NCBI GenBank assembly: GCA_029259725.1
Contig: JAJDER010000057.1
Location: forward strand, 1-43,738
Reading direction: 5' to 3'
Origin: Planctomycetota bacterium
GTDB lineage: Bacteria > Planctomycetota > B15-G4
Length of the DNA stretch: 43,738 bases
Shown here: piece by piece, positions 1-7,506 of the stretch
Numbering within the stretch: position 1 is the first letter of the stretch
Layout: every line of letters begins with the position of its first letter
Notes under the pieces: model-generated
Database searches by the model: none
Told to the model about the DNA's origin: nothing
The model's input: the letters and a program-made list of their open reading frames with translations, nothing else
Translations under genes and position numbers: made by a program

Positions 1-207
1 GCAGGGTCCGCAAGGGTCCTGCTGCTGGTCCTGGGTGGGTGAGGCCGGACTGCCGTCGACTGGCGTCTCACAGCAGCTCTGGGACAGAAACTCAACGATC
101 TGCCCGCTGACGCCTTCATCGCAGATGACGACCAAACCGCCTGCCACCTGGGACAGAAGCATGAGGACGACAGCGGCGAGTCGGCGAGGGCTGGTCACGT
201 AGAGCAC
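1..207 (-). CDS. Partial secreted Cys-rich protein, N-terminus only
   Basis: The reverse strand is open from position 207 to the window edge, so only about 69 N-terminal residues are visible. They read as a hydrophobic export signal (core AAVVLMLLSQVAGGLVVIC) followed by a mature part with a CC pair and a terminal CGPC. I place the start at the GTG at 207; a second GTG lies at 198 and an in-frame ATG falls inside the hydrophobic core. There is no clear Shine-Dalgarno sequence, and a stop lies just upstream (219-217). Small exported proteins with CC and CxxC pairs occur near metal-handling genes in planctomycetes, but I cannot name a family here and metal binding is a guess. The clean signal-peptide pattern is the main support. 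Confidence 0.5.
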   Translation of the reverse strand, partial: MLYVTSPRRLAAVVLMLLSQVAGGLVVICDEGVSGQIVEFLSQSCCETPVDGSPASPTQDQQQDPCGPC

Positions 208-699
208 ATCAGGAGGCTACGACTTGAGGTGTCCTTTGGGCAACCCAGGGCTGTATCGGTGCTGGAAGCGGGGAGCTAAAGGGAAGGTCAGTGTCGGACA
301 GCGAGGTATCGGCCAGGACGGGTGCGAACGCGGTCGTGCTCTTCGCCCGCGAGCCTGTCGTCCTAGAAACCCGCTCTCCGCTCCCGCCTGAGAGTTCCCC
401 AAACCGTCACGCTCGGGGAACCAACGACAGCATGCTGTTGGGAATGACGGCACCGGACCCTCCCTCCGATGCCGTGTCGTCGCAAGTGGCGCGGAGGGGC
501 GTGCTTAGGACTCGGCCGCAGCGGCCGGAGTCCCCTCTGGAGTGCTTTCGCCAGCCGTTCCCTCCTGCGCGTCGATCGCGTTGCGTAGCGACGCCTGTGC
601 CTCCCGGAAACCCATCGCCTGTCGATGAGGGCGTTACGTCGACCGTAGCATCCGACGGCGGAGGCTCGCGAGAATGTCGTCGTGGCCGGGATCGACACC
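208..699. other. Non-coding stretch, no gene recognised
   Basis: Frames here stay open by chance because of the high GC content, but every translation is Arg/Pro/Ser-rich with no recognisable motif, so I call no gene. It separates the minus-strand secreted-protein start from the decayed domain copy at about 700-832 and must contain the promoters of the divergent neighbours. None could be identified with confidence. Confidence 0.5.
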
Positions 700-832
700 G
701 GCCCCTTCGCGTGATCACCATCCCCGCCATCTGGCCGACGGGCATCCCCGCCGGAGAGCGTTCTACACCCAGTGGTGGATCGTGGATCGCAACGAGGGCA
801 GCTGGGCTCAAGTGCACGTCGCTACGAGAGCC
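700..832 (+). pseudogene. Frameshifted relic of the shared C-terminal domain
   Basis: Two pieces of one domain appear in different plus-strand frames. Positions 711-758 encode VITIPAIWPTGIPAGE; positions 761-799 encode FYTQWWIVDRNEG in another frame. Joined, they match in order the end of the C-terminal domain of the two large secreted proteins downstream, which read WPTGLPAG...VIYQVWVQD and WPTGLATG...LYFQHWIVD. The frame changes between about 755 and 761, and no start codon or preceding body is recognisable. I read it as the decayed 3' end of a former secreted-protein gene. The match is by eye; the shared WPTG-x-x-x-G and Q-x-W-I-V-D elements make chance unlikely. Confidence 0.6.
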
Positions 833-950
833 ACAAGGACGCGAAAGAGAAAGCCGCCGTACGATCCTGGGCAGGGATGCGTCGGACGTACGTCGCCGAC
901 CGATTGTCGCGCAGGTCAGGAAGACAAAGACGGAGAAGGAGGAAGAGAAG

Positions 951-3900
951 ATGAGTGACCGGTCCCTACTTGCGGGGCTGAGCGCCTGCGCATTTCTCTT
1001 CAGCAGCGTGACCGTCGCGTGGGCCTCTCCGGTGCAGGTCGGGTCTCCTCCGAGCTCCTACTGGTACAGGGACGTGGAAGTGCCTCTCGAGCTCGACGGC
1101 TCCCAAATCGCGGTCCATGCGCGGGAGCAGGTGACGGATTCCGAACTGGCGGCCGTTCTTCGCGGGGCTGACCTCAAATCGCTGGGCATTGTGCAGACAG
1201 GCCATCGTCTATGCCGACTTGTACAGCTCGCCTCGCCAGCCCAAAGCGCGGAGGGCGTCGCAGAGGCTCTGACACGTGCGCTTCGGCTGGACGTCGTCTC
1301 GTTCGCCTCGCCGGTCTTCCTTGGCAGTGGGGGCGGGCACATCATCCCGACACCCAACATTGTTGTGCGCTTGAAGGGCGAGTACGGAGGCATTGCTCAG
1401 CAGGTGCTCAGCGATCTCGCGCCCGACCTGCCGGTCATCCGACAGTACCCTGGCTCGCTTCCCGCCACCTTTATGCTGAACGTCCCCTCCGGGCAGGGTT
1501 TCGACGTCCTCACTGCCGCCAATCGTCTTGCGCAGGACCCGCGCACCGCGTGGGCGGAGCCCGACTTCCAGATGTCCACGGTGTCGGAGCTCCACCCGAA
1601 TGACCCATTGCTCCCCAGCCAGTGGGCGCTCGAGAGCATTCAGGCCGGTAGCGTCTACTTCGACGTCTCGGCGACCAAGGCTTGGGACGTGGAGCAGGGC
1701 ATCCCTGGTATCGGTGTGCTCGTCCTCGACACCGGCGTACAGATGCCTGACGGCCTTGCGCAGACCGCCCACCCGGACCTCGTGGTCGCCAAGGGCCGCG
1801 ACTTCACGACCGGAGTGATCGGGGGGATCGACGGCGGCTGGCCCGTCCTGTCCTCGGACAACCATGGTACGGCGGTTGCCGGATGCGTCGGAGCGACGCT
1901 TGACAACGGCATCGGTGTCGCCGGGATCGCCCCGGGTTGCTCACTCCTGTCTGCCCGAATCGCCGCTCCGAGCGAGACGATCGACATGGTCGTGAGCCAC
2001 CTCGTGGAGGCTCTGGATTGGGGGCGCATCGAAGGCGCGAGGGTCACCAACTTCAGTGGCAGCCTCACCGGTGGTCCGTCAGCCTTGCTCGAAGACGCGT
2101 ACGAACTCATGCATCAAGCCCACGGCATGGTTCACTTCGCAGCCGCCGGTAACAACGACTCCCCGGCCGGTAGTCTGAAGTACCCAGCGTCAGCTTCGAT
2201 CGTGAACGGCGTCTCCGGGATCGACGTGTTCGGCGGTCCCTGGGCGAACTCCGAGTATGGCGCCGGCCTTGCATTCAGTGGGCCCGCCCTCTCCATCTGG
2301 ACGACGGACCGCACGGGTGCCGACGGGTACGGCAGTGGTGACTACGGGGCGCGTAGTGGCACGTCCTATGCGACGCCGTACGCAGCGGGGGTCGCGGCGC
2401 TCGTGCATTCCCATGGGTTCAAACTCACCGCGGACGAGGTTGAGTGGACCATGCAGCGAACTGCGCACGATCTCGTCAACTTCCTGCTCGGCATTCAGGA
2501 GCTCGTGGGATACGACACGCTCTTCGGGCATGGCCTGCCGAGTGCCTACTCGGCACTCAAGTACCCCATGCGTGCGATGAGCGTGGATTCCAACAACGTC
2601 CCGCTCCCGGGGCCTTCGCACTCGCCGTCGCTGTCCCGCGATGGTCGCTTCGTTGTTTTCCAGAACGGCTCCGCCATCTACCTCAGCGACCGCGCGACCG
2701 CTGAGACGAAGCGCATGGACGTCGATCCGAGCGCTCTCCCCGGCAACGGCGTGAGCAGCGTGCTCACAGACGGGGCGATCTCGGCGGATGGACGTTTCGT
2801 CGTATTCCACACGACAGCGAACAACCTCACCCCCACGAACCCGGACCCCAACAGTCTGAACGATATCTACCTGCACGACCGCAACGCCGACGGCGACCCG
2901 ATCTACGATGAGTTCCAGGCGATCCAGAACTACCGCTTGTCCATCGGCCACGACGGCTCGGCCTCGGACGGGCACAGCTACGACGCGGCCATCTCACCCG
3001 ACGGCCGCTACGTGGCGTTCAGGAGTCTGGCGACGAACCTGGTCCCCGGCTACGTGCAGGAGGATCCGGTCGAGGTCTTCACGGCCGCCTACCTCCACGA
3101 CGTGCAGACAGGAGTAACCGAGATCGTGAGCGTCGGCCCGAGCGGCTTCCCCCGCGAGGGTCTCGATCCGGTCGTGGCAAACGATGGCACGGTGGCGTTC
3201 ATCTCCACATACCCTCTCTTCGGTGGTGACAGCAACGACACGCTGCAAGTCTTCGTCAAGAGCCCCGGGGCTGCGCTGCAACTGGCGAGCTTCTCGCAGT
3301 TCGGCGGTTACGGCAACGGTTCTTCGTTTGGACCATCGATCACGGATGACGGCCGTCACGTCGCCTTTGCCAGTGCGGCAACGAATCTCCACCCGCTCGA
3401 CACCAACGGTGCCACGGATGTGTTCTCCCTCGATCGCCAGACAGGGTCTCTTGCCCTGGTCAGTGTCGCGTACAACGATGCGCTTGCCTTCGGGAGTAGT
3501 TTCGAGCCATCGATGTCCGCGACCGGCCGGTTCGTTGCCTTCGAGAGCACAGCGGCGAACCTGATTCCTGCCGACACCAACGGCAAGCGCGATGTCTTCC
3601 TGCGGGACCGTGACGCGGACGAGGATGGCGTGTTCGACGAGTTCGGTGTGGGCGGTAGCACGACGCTCATCAGCCTGACTTCGAGCGGAGATCAGGGCGG
3701 GAACACGAGCGAGGCGGCCTCGATCGCGGTGTCGGTCCTCCAGGATCACACCAGCACCCAGTTTCCTCAGCCGGTGTCCCCCGCCGTGCTTGTCGCGTTC
3801 TCGAGCCTCGCCGGCAACCTCGCAGCACCGAACGGCTCAGGGAACTACGACATCTTCCTGCAGCAGGGCGCCCCTTGTCGTGCGCCCGCGATCGTGGCGC

Positions 3901-4517
3901 AACCGCAGGACGTCAGTGTGACCTGCGCGCCGTTGGTCCTGAAAGTCGATGCAACGGGGACCGGTCTGAAGTACCAATGGCGACAGGACGACGTGGACAT
4001 CGAGGAAGGTCGCCACCCTTGGCTGCATCTCATCGACTACTGCGCGGATGCCGCAGGGGACTACGACGTGCGTGTGTCGAATGACTGCGGCAGTGTCGTC
4101 AGCCAGGTCGCGACCGTGACGGTCATGCCCACGGCGCTGGACAGCTCCTACGGAACGGGATGGCCGGGCACGCTAGGTGTTCCGACGCTGACCGCCTCGG
4201 CGCCCCCCAAGATGGGTGAGATGATCGACATCCAACTCGGGAACTCCGTTGGCGTCACGACTTTCGGTGCGTTCTACCTCGGCTTCCAGCCCGAAAGCCT
4301 GCTTACGCCCAAAGGTGGCACATTGCTCGTGAAGTCGCCGTATCTCTTCACGGCCAATCTCCCCATCTTCTGGCCGTTCACGCCGGTGCCTTTCGACATC
4401 CCCTGTCAGTCGATCTTCTGCGGTCTGACGATGTACATGCAGACGCTGCAGCTTGACCCCGGAGCGAGCCACGAGATCTCGTTCAGCCCCGGTCTGGAGC
4501 TAACGCTGGGTCTGTAG
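951..4517 (+). CDS. Secreted subtilisin-family (S8) protease with PD40 propeller
   Basis: A 1188-aa exported serine protease. The ATG at 951 follows a purine-rich GGAGAAGGAGGAAGAG tract and begins a signal peptide (about residues 1-25). Residues 130-210 resemble a subtilisin propeptide or fervidolysin-type N-domain. The S8 catalytic domain spans about 230-530: Asp260 (VLVLDTG), His305 (DNHGTAVAGC), oxyanion Asn401 (AAAGNN) and Ser472 (GTSYATPYAAG), so it should be active. Residues 540-980 carry PD40/TolB-like propeller blades (repeated DGRFVVF / GRYVAF and DVF-LxDR elements). An Ig-like domain follows at about 985-1065, then the C-terminal domain also found in the proteins ending at 9234 and 12524. 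The frame stays open upstream to 291, but that part is Arg-rich, lacks a signal peptide and includes the relic, so I exclude it. Substrate unknown; probably scavenging of extracellular protein. Confidence 0.9.
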   Translation: MSDRSLLAGLSACAFLFSSVTVAWASPVQVGSPPSSYWYRDVEVPLELDGSQIAVHAREQVTDSELAAVLRGADLKSLGIVQTGHRLCRLVQLASPAQSAEGVAEALTRALRLDVVSFASPVFLGSGGGHIIPTPNIVVRLKGEYGGIAQQVLSDLAPDLPVIRQYPGSLPATFMLNVPSGQGFDVLTAANRLAQDPRTAWAEPDFQMSTVSELHPNDPLLPSQWALESIQAGSVYFDVSATKAWDVEQGIPGIGVLVLDTGVQMPDGLAQTAHPDLVVAKGRDFTTGVIGGIDGGWPVLSSDNHGTAVAGCVGATLDNGIGVAGIAPGCSLLSARIAAPSETIDMVVSHLVEALDWGRIEGARVTNFSGSLTGGPSALLEDAYELMHQAHGMVHFAAAGNNDSPAGSLKYPASASIVNGVSGIDVFGGPWANSEYGAGLAFSGPALSIWTTDRTGADGYGSGDYGARSGTSYATPYAAGVAALVHSHGFKLTADEVEWTMQRTAHDLVNFLLGIQELVGYDTLFGHGLPSAYSALKYPMRAMSVDSNNVPLPGPSHSPSLSRDGRFVVFQNGSAIYLSDRATAETKRMDVDPSALPGNGVSSVLTDGAISADGRFVVFHTTANNLTPTNPDPNSLNDIYLHDRNADGDPIYDEFQAIQNYRLSIGHDGSASDGHSYDAAISPDGRYVAFRSLATNLVPGYVQEDPVEVFTAAYLHDVQTGVTEIVSVGPSGFPREGLDPVVANDGTVAFISTYPLFGGDSNDTLQVFVKSPGAALQLASFSQFGGYGNGSSFGPSITDDGRHVAFASAATNLHPLDTNGATDVFSLDRQTGSLALVSVAYNDALAFGSSFEPSMSATGRFVAFESTAANLIPADTNGKRDVFLRDRDADEDGVFDEFGVGGSTTLISLTSSGDQGGNTSEAASIAVSVLQDHTSTQFPQPVSPAVLVAFSSLAGNLAAPNGSGNYDIFLQQGAPCRAPAIVAQPQDVSVTCAPLVLKVDATGTGLKYQWRQDDVDIEEGRHPWLHLIDYCADAAGDYDVRVSNDCGSVVSQVATVTVMPTALDSSYGTGWPGTLGVPTLTASAPPKMGEMIDIQLGNSVGVTTFGAFYLGFQPESLLTPKGGTLLVKSPYLFTANLPIFWPFTPVPFDIPCQSIFCGLTMYMQTLQLDPGASHEISFSPGLELTLGL

Positions 4518-4792
4518 ACGCGTGAGCCGAAGGGGGAGCCACCGGAAGGCGAACACGTCGTGTGCGCTGTCGGGGTCCAGATGAGGAACCGCGCGCGGAG
4601 GTCGGTCGTGGTCCGTCGTCGAGGCCGTGGTGGGAGCTTCGGCGCGTCGCAAACACCCAGATTCGGGGTGCCGGAACACCCGCTCAGCCCCATGAGGAAG
4701 GAAATGGGGCCTGGGAGGGCAGCACAGCCACAGAATTAAGGAAACGGGGCGCCGCGTCAAACGGGCGCGGAGAAGACGCACTTGCCGACGTG
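4518..4792. other. Convergent intergenic region with a hairpin
   Basis: No gene is recognised between the two convergent genes. It contains a perfect 7-bp inverted repeat, GCCCCAT (4687-4693) and ATGGGGC (4704-4710), separated by a 10-nt purine loop. A terminator role would suit the convergent setting, but no U-tract follows, so the function is uncertain. Confidence 0.4.
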
Positions 4793-5368
4793 TCACACCA
4801 GCCGCGCCAGGCGTCGGTTGATCTCCCCGAGTGCGAACGCCTCGGGGTCAAACTCACCGCCCACCCAGTCGAGCAGTTCGTTGTGCTGCTCGTGGTCGGG
4901 ATCGGCGAGCGCCACGAGCAACTCCTGGTACCCGTAAGGCCCGCCGCAGTCCTCGGGGGGCGCGGCGCGCTTGCCGTCAAGGCAGGCGAGCGGGGCGGTG
5001 CCCACGGGGGGGCGGAGGCGGTGCGTGCTACGGGCCGGCGGCGCGTCCTCGATCTTCTCGACGCTGACCTTGTGGGTCCAGAAGTCGCCGAAGTCATAGA
5101 TGTACTCCGCGCGTGCGCCCTTGCGTGGGAGCGCGTCGCCCAGCGTCACTGGGGTCTCGTCGGCCACTTCGTCGAAGCCGTCCGGATCGACGATGCCGTA
5201 GCGGTGCTTCCCGATCCGGAACTCGTGCAGATGGGCGTTCTCCCACCCCACCGCGATCTGGATCACGTCGTGGAGGTCCGCGAGCGTGAAGTCACTGGGC
5301 ACGCGCAGCCGCCGCCAGATCGGCGGGCGGATGTGGGTAAGGGCGATCTTGAGGATGTGCGACGCCAT
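4793..5368 (-). CDS. Plasmid pRiA4b ORF-3 family protein
   Basis: A 191-aa soluble protein of the pRiA4b ORF-3-like family (Pfam PF07929), whose biochemical role is not established. Family marks are ILKIALTHIRPPIWRRLRVP near the N-terminus, then FTLADLHDVIQIAVGWENAHLHEF, a YIYDFGDFWTHKV block at about residues 89-101, and a CGGPYGYQELLVALADP block at about 140-156 followed by a C-terminal DPEAFALGEINRRL. The length is usual for the family and the first ATG gives the conserved start. It stands alone, convergent with the protease gene. Members are often carried on plasmids or near mobile elements, but no transposase is visible here. Confidence 0.92.
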   Translation of the reverse strand: MASHILKIALTHIRPPIWRRLRVPSDFTLADLHDVIQIAVGWENAHLHEFRIGKHRYGIVDPDGFDEVADETPVTLGDALPRKGARAEYIYDFGDFWTHKVSVEKIEDAPPARSTHRLRPPVGTAPLACLDGKRAAPPEDCGGPYGYQELLVALADPDHEQHNELLDWVGGEFDPEAFALGEINRRLARLV

Positions 5369-5513
5369 CGGCGTGTTCCTGCGAGCGACCCGACCAGCGT
5401 ACCGTTCGATGCGATCGTCGGCGGAGTGCGGGGGAGTTCCTCGTCGCCGGGTTGCGGGCGGCCTCCTACTCGTACGCGGGGAGCCGGCGGCCGCCTCCTC
5501 CGCTCGCTGAACG
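5369..5513. other. Intergenic, nothing recognised
   Basis: This is the short gap between the end of the PiT-like remnant and the start of the pRiA4b ORF-3-like gene. It should hold the promoter of the latter. I see no clear motif. Confidence 0.4.
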
Positions 5514-5699
5514 TCAGCCGGCCAGGCGATACGTCAGGGCCGCGAGTACGAAGGCCGCTGGCAGCGGGGCGACCCAGGCGCCCAGGATGCGGACCAGTGA
5601 TCGACGGACCAGTCCACCCGTGCTCGCGCCGAGACCAGACAGGGCGCCCACGGCTGCTTGGGGAGAGGCTGCCGCCGGTCGAACGTGGCGGCAGAGAAT
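5514..5699 (-). pseudogene. C-terminal remnant of a PiT-type phosphate permease
   Basis: The reverse strand from about 5654 to the TGA at 5516-5514 translates to AAVGALSGLGASTGGLVRRS followed directly by LVRILGAWVAPLPAAFVLAA and LTYRLAG. This matches the usual end of PiT-family inorganic phosphate transporters: the STTHxxVGAxxGxG segment, then the last transmembrane helix xxILxAWxxTLPxAxxLAAL. The canonical STTH is replaced by SPQ. The open frame begins only about 60 codons upstream, after an in-frame stop, without a start codon and without the remaining helices, so it is a truncated leftover. It lies head-to-head with merR, suggesting that the metal operon and an old permease gene met at a past rearrangement. 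Identification is by eye. Confidence 0.5.
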
Positions 5700-5714
5700 T
5701 TCTTGGTTTTTCCG

Positions 5715-5747
5715 TCAACCCTCTACCTAGCTATAGAGCCGTCTACT
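5715..5747 (+). promoter_or_regulatory. Candidate MerR-type promoter/operator
   Basis: An interrupted dyad CTCTA (5721-5725) and TAGAG (5734-5738), with the palindromic core TAGCTA between, lies just ahead of merR. It is flanked by a -35-like TCAACC (5715-5720) and a weak -10-like TCTACT (5742-5747), with a spacer of about 21 bp. A dyad filling an over-long spacer is the known layout of promoters twisted open by MerR-family regulators. The -35 and -10 matches are poor, so the hexamers are tentative. If right, the mRNA would start close to the ATG at 5755, which favours a very short leader or use of the ATG at 5773. Confidence 0.5.
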
Positions 5748-5754
5748 CCTGGGC

Positions 5755-6189
5755 ATGGGAACTCCGAGCGCCATGAATCCGAGCCATCTGACCGTCGGCG
5801 AGGTCGCCAAGCAGGCGCGGGTGAACGTCCAGACCGTCCACTACTACGAGCGCCGCGGGCTGATCCCCAATCCTCCTCGGAACGAGTCGAACTACCGCGT
5901 CTATCCCGCCGACACGCCCCGACGCATCCGCTTCGTTCATCGCGCGCAGGAGCTGGGGTTCTCGCTGAAGGAGATCAAGGGGCTGCTGGAGTTGAGGGCC
6001 GGCCCCCGTTCCCGCTGCGACCAGGTGCGTCGTCGCGCCGAGGCCAAGCTGGGCGACATCGACGACAAGGTGCGCACGCTGGAGCGGATGCGCAAATCCC
6101 TCGCGAAGGTCGTCGCCGAGTGCGCCGGCGCCGGTCCCGTGACCGACTGCCCGATCCTGGAAGCGCTGGATGGCGAGGAGGACCGATGA
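5755..6189 (+). CDS. merR: MerR-family regulator, mercury type
   Basis: A 144-aa activator/repressor. The N-terminal winged helix (LTVGEVAKQARVNVQTVHYYERRGL, residues 12-36) is typical MerR. Three cysteines, Cys88, Cys123 and Cys132, are spaced 35 and 9 residues apart, the same spacing as Cys82, Cys117 and Cys126 that bind Hg(II) in Tn501 MerR. The Cys132 context DCPILEAL resembles the MerR CPLIASL end. The ATG at 5773 (MNPSHLTVGEV) is an alternative start nearer the family norm. The stop overlaps the next ATG by 4 bp (ATGA), so regulator and transporter are co-transcribed rather than divergent as in classical mer operons. Hg(II) is the best-supported inducer. Confidence 0.9.
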   Translation: MGTPSAMNPSHLTVGEVAKQARVNVQTVHYYERRGLIPNPPRNESNYRVYPADTPRRIRFVHRAQELGFSLKEIKGLLELRAGPRSRCDQVRRRAEAKLGDIDDKVRTLERMRKSLAKVVAECAGAGPVTDCPILEALDGEEDR

Positions 6190-6965
6190 AGCCGCGCGTC
6201 GAGCTCGTCTACGACCAGGATTGCCCGAACGTCCCCGAGGCGCGAGCGGTCCTGCTCGAGGCCTTCGCTCGGGCCCAGCTCTCGCCGACCTGGAGCGAGT
6301 GGGACAGCCGCGCGGCCGACGCTCCTGCCTATGCGCAGCAGTACGGCTCGCCCACGATCCTCGTCGACGGTTGCGATGTCGTGGGGCTCGCTCCCAGCGC
6401 GACGCCGGAGTGCTGCCGCGTGTATGACGACGGTCGCGGCGGCTCCCTTCGACGCGTGCCCTCGGTCGACACCGTCTTTGAGGCCTTGATCCCGTCCCAT
6501 GCCCGGCCGGGCAGTTCCGGCCGTGGTTTGTTCCGGGGCCTCGCCGTCGCCCCCGGTGCGGGAGCGGCGCTCCTTCCCGTCGGCGTGTGCCCGGCGTGCT
6601 GGCCCGCCTACGCGGGATTGCTGAGTTCGCTGGGCCTTGGGTTCCTGCTCGAAACGACCTATCTGCTGCCGATCACCGCGGTGCTCTTCCTGGCCGCCCT
6701 GGTCAGCCTCGCCCATCGCGCGAGAGAGAGGCACGGATACAGGCCCCTCATCCTCGGATCCGCGGCCGCGACCCTGGCGCTGCTCGGCAAGTTCGCTGCC
6801 TCCTCCGACCTCCTCCTCTACACGGGACTCGCTCTGCTCGTCGGAGCGTCCCTCTGGCATGCCTGGCCGCGACGCGCGGCCAGCGCCGGTAGCTGCTCCC
6901 AGTGCGCGACGCAGACGCCGGCGACCACACCAACGAGCGCACCGACAAGGACACAAGATCCATGA
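6186..6965 (+). CDS. Thioredoxin-like/MerC-type fused metal transporter
   Basis: A 259-aa two-part protein. Residues 1-105 have a thioredoxin-like pattern: beta strand VELVYD, Cys13 in DCPNV, GSPTILVDG with a cis-Pro-like Pro56, and a CC pair at 76-77. Residues 115-226 form a MerC-like membrane domain of about four helices, beginning with a CPAC motif (Cys135, Cys138) in PVGVCPACWPAYAGLLSSLG, the pair that accepts Hg(II) in MerC/MerT-type carriers. The C-terminus adds a CSQC pair (237-240). I infer that the N-domain hands metal thiolates to the channel or removes them from it. The start overlaps the merR stop and the end overlaps the next ATG, so this is one operon. Selectivity between mercury and other soft metals is not proven by sequence. 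Confidence 0.82.
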   Translation: MKPRVELVYDQDCPNVPEARAVLLEAFARAQLSPTWSEWDSRAADAPAYAQQYGSPTILVDGCDVVGLAPSATPECCRVYDDGRGGSLRRVPSVDTVFEALIPSHARPGSSGRGLFRGLAVAPGAGAALLPVGVCPACWPAYAGLLSSLGLGFLLETTYLLPITAVLFLAALVSLAHRARERHGYRPLILGSAAATLALLGKFAASSDLLLYTGLALLVGASLWHAWPRRAASAGSCSQCATQTPATTPTSAPTRTQDP

Positions 6966-7231
6966 CTGCATCCCGAACCGTCGAAGTCTTCACGGCTGGC
7001 TGTCCCGTCTGCGACGAGACGGTCGAGCTCGTCAACCGCGTCGCCTGCCCCTCGTGCGAGGTTTCCGTGCTGGACGCAAACGAGCCGTCGGTGGCCGCCC
7101 GGGCGAAGAGTCTGGGCATCCGGTCTCTGCCGGCCGTCGTCGTGGATGGCAAGCTTGCGCCGTGCTGCAGTGGGTCGGGGCCGAACGAGGCGGCGCTGCG
7201 CGAAGCGGGCGTCGGCCAGCCCGTCGCGTAG
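6962..7231 (+). CDS. Small thioredoxin/glutaredoxin-like thiol protein
   Basis: An 89-aa cytosolic protein with a thioredoxin-like fold pattern: VEVFTAGCPVCDETVELVN with Cys14-Cys17, a second CPSC pair (Cys29-Cys32), the cis-Pro segment RSLPAVVVDGKL, and a CC pair at 68-69. Six cysteines in 89 residues fit a metal- or thiol-exchange role. It overlaps the transporter stop by 4 bp (ATGA), completing a merR-transporter-thioredoxin operon. No merA mercuric reductase or merB follows within the window, so the protein may act as an Hg(II) carrier or relay instead of MerP. Role inferred from operon position and cysteines. Confidence 0.85.
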   Translation: MTASRTVEVFTAGCPVCDETVELVNRVACPSCEVSVLDANEPSVAARAKSLGIRSLPAVVVDGKLAPCCSGSGPNEAALREAGVGQPVA

Positions 7232-7480
7232 GTCGTCTAAGCGGAGCGCATCTACGCCCGGCTTGGCGGATCCCGGCGACGGCACTACGGTTGGCTCGCC
7301 GTCAGGATGGAGACCCGGATGGGGTTCTCGGGAGGCACAGGGTGGTCGCGAATCCGTCCGAATTCGGGGTGGTCTTCGGCTCGGGGCGCGGTATGCGTCC
7401 GAGTCTACCGGGTGAGCCCGGGGGGCGGGCCCGCGAGTCCGCGTCGGCACCCACGTCGAGGATCAAGTGGTAGCCTGTCT

Positions 7481-7497
7481 CCGGTATCGAGAACCGG
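7481..7497. repeat. Short inverted repeat before the FG-GAP gene
   Basis: CCGGT (7481-7485) and ACCGG (7493-7497) flank a 7-nt loop, ending 9 nt before the ATG at 7507. Formed in the mRNA it would sit where a ribosome binding site is expected. The arms are short, so it may be chance. The rest of 7232-7506 shows no gene. Confidence 0.25.
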
Positions 7498-7506
7498 GGC
7501 GATGCG

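Noticed and set aside
673..711. Third-frame reading VVVAGIDTGPFA just before the relic
   Set aside because: It loosely resembles the FLVIGLDEIF segment of the shared domain, or an IS110-type N-terminus, but it is too short and ends in a stop. Not used as evidence.
291..950. Open 5' extension of the protease reading frame (220 extra codons)
   Set aside because: It lacks a signal peptide, is Arg/Pro-rich, and includes the frameshifted domain relic. The ATG at 951 has a strong purine-rich ribosome site and starts a clear signal peptide.
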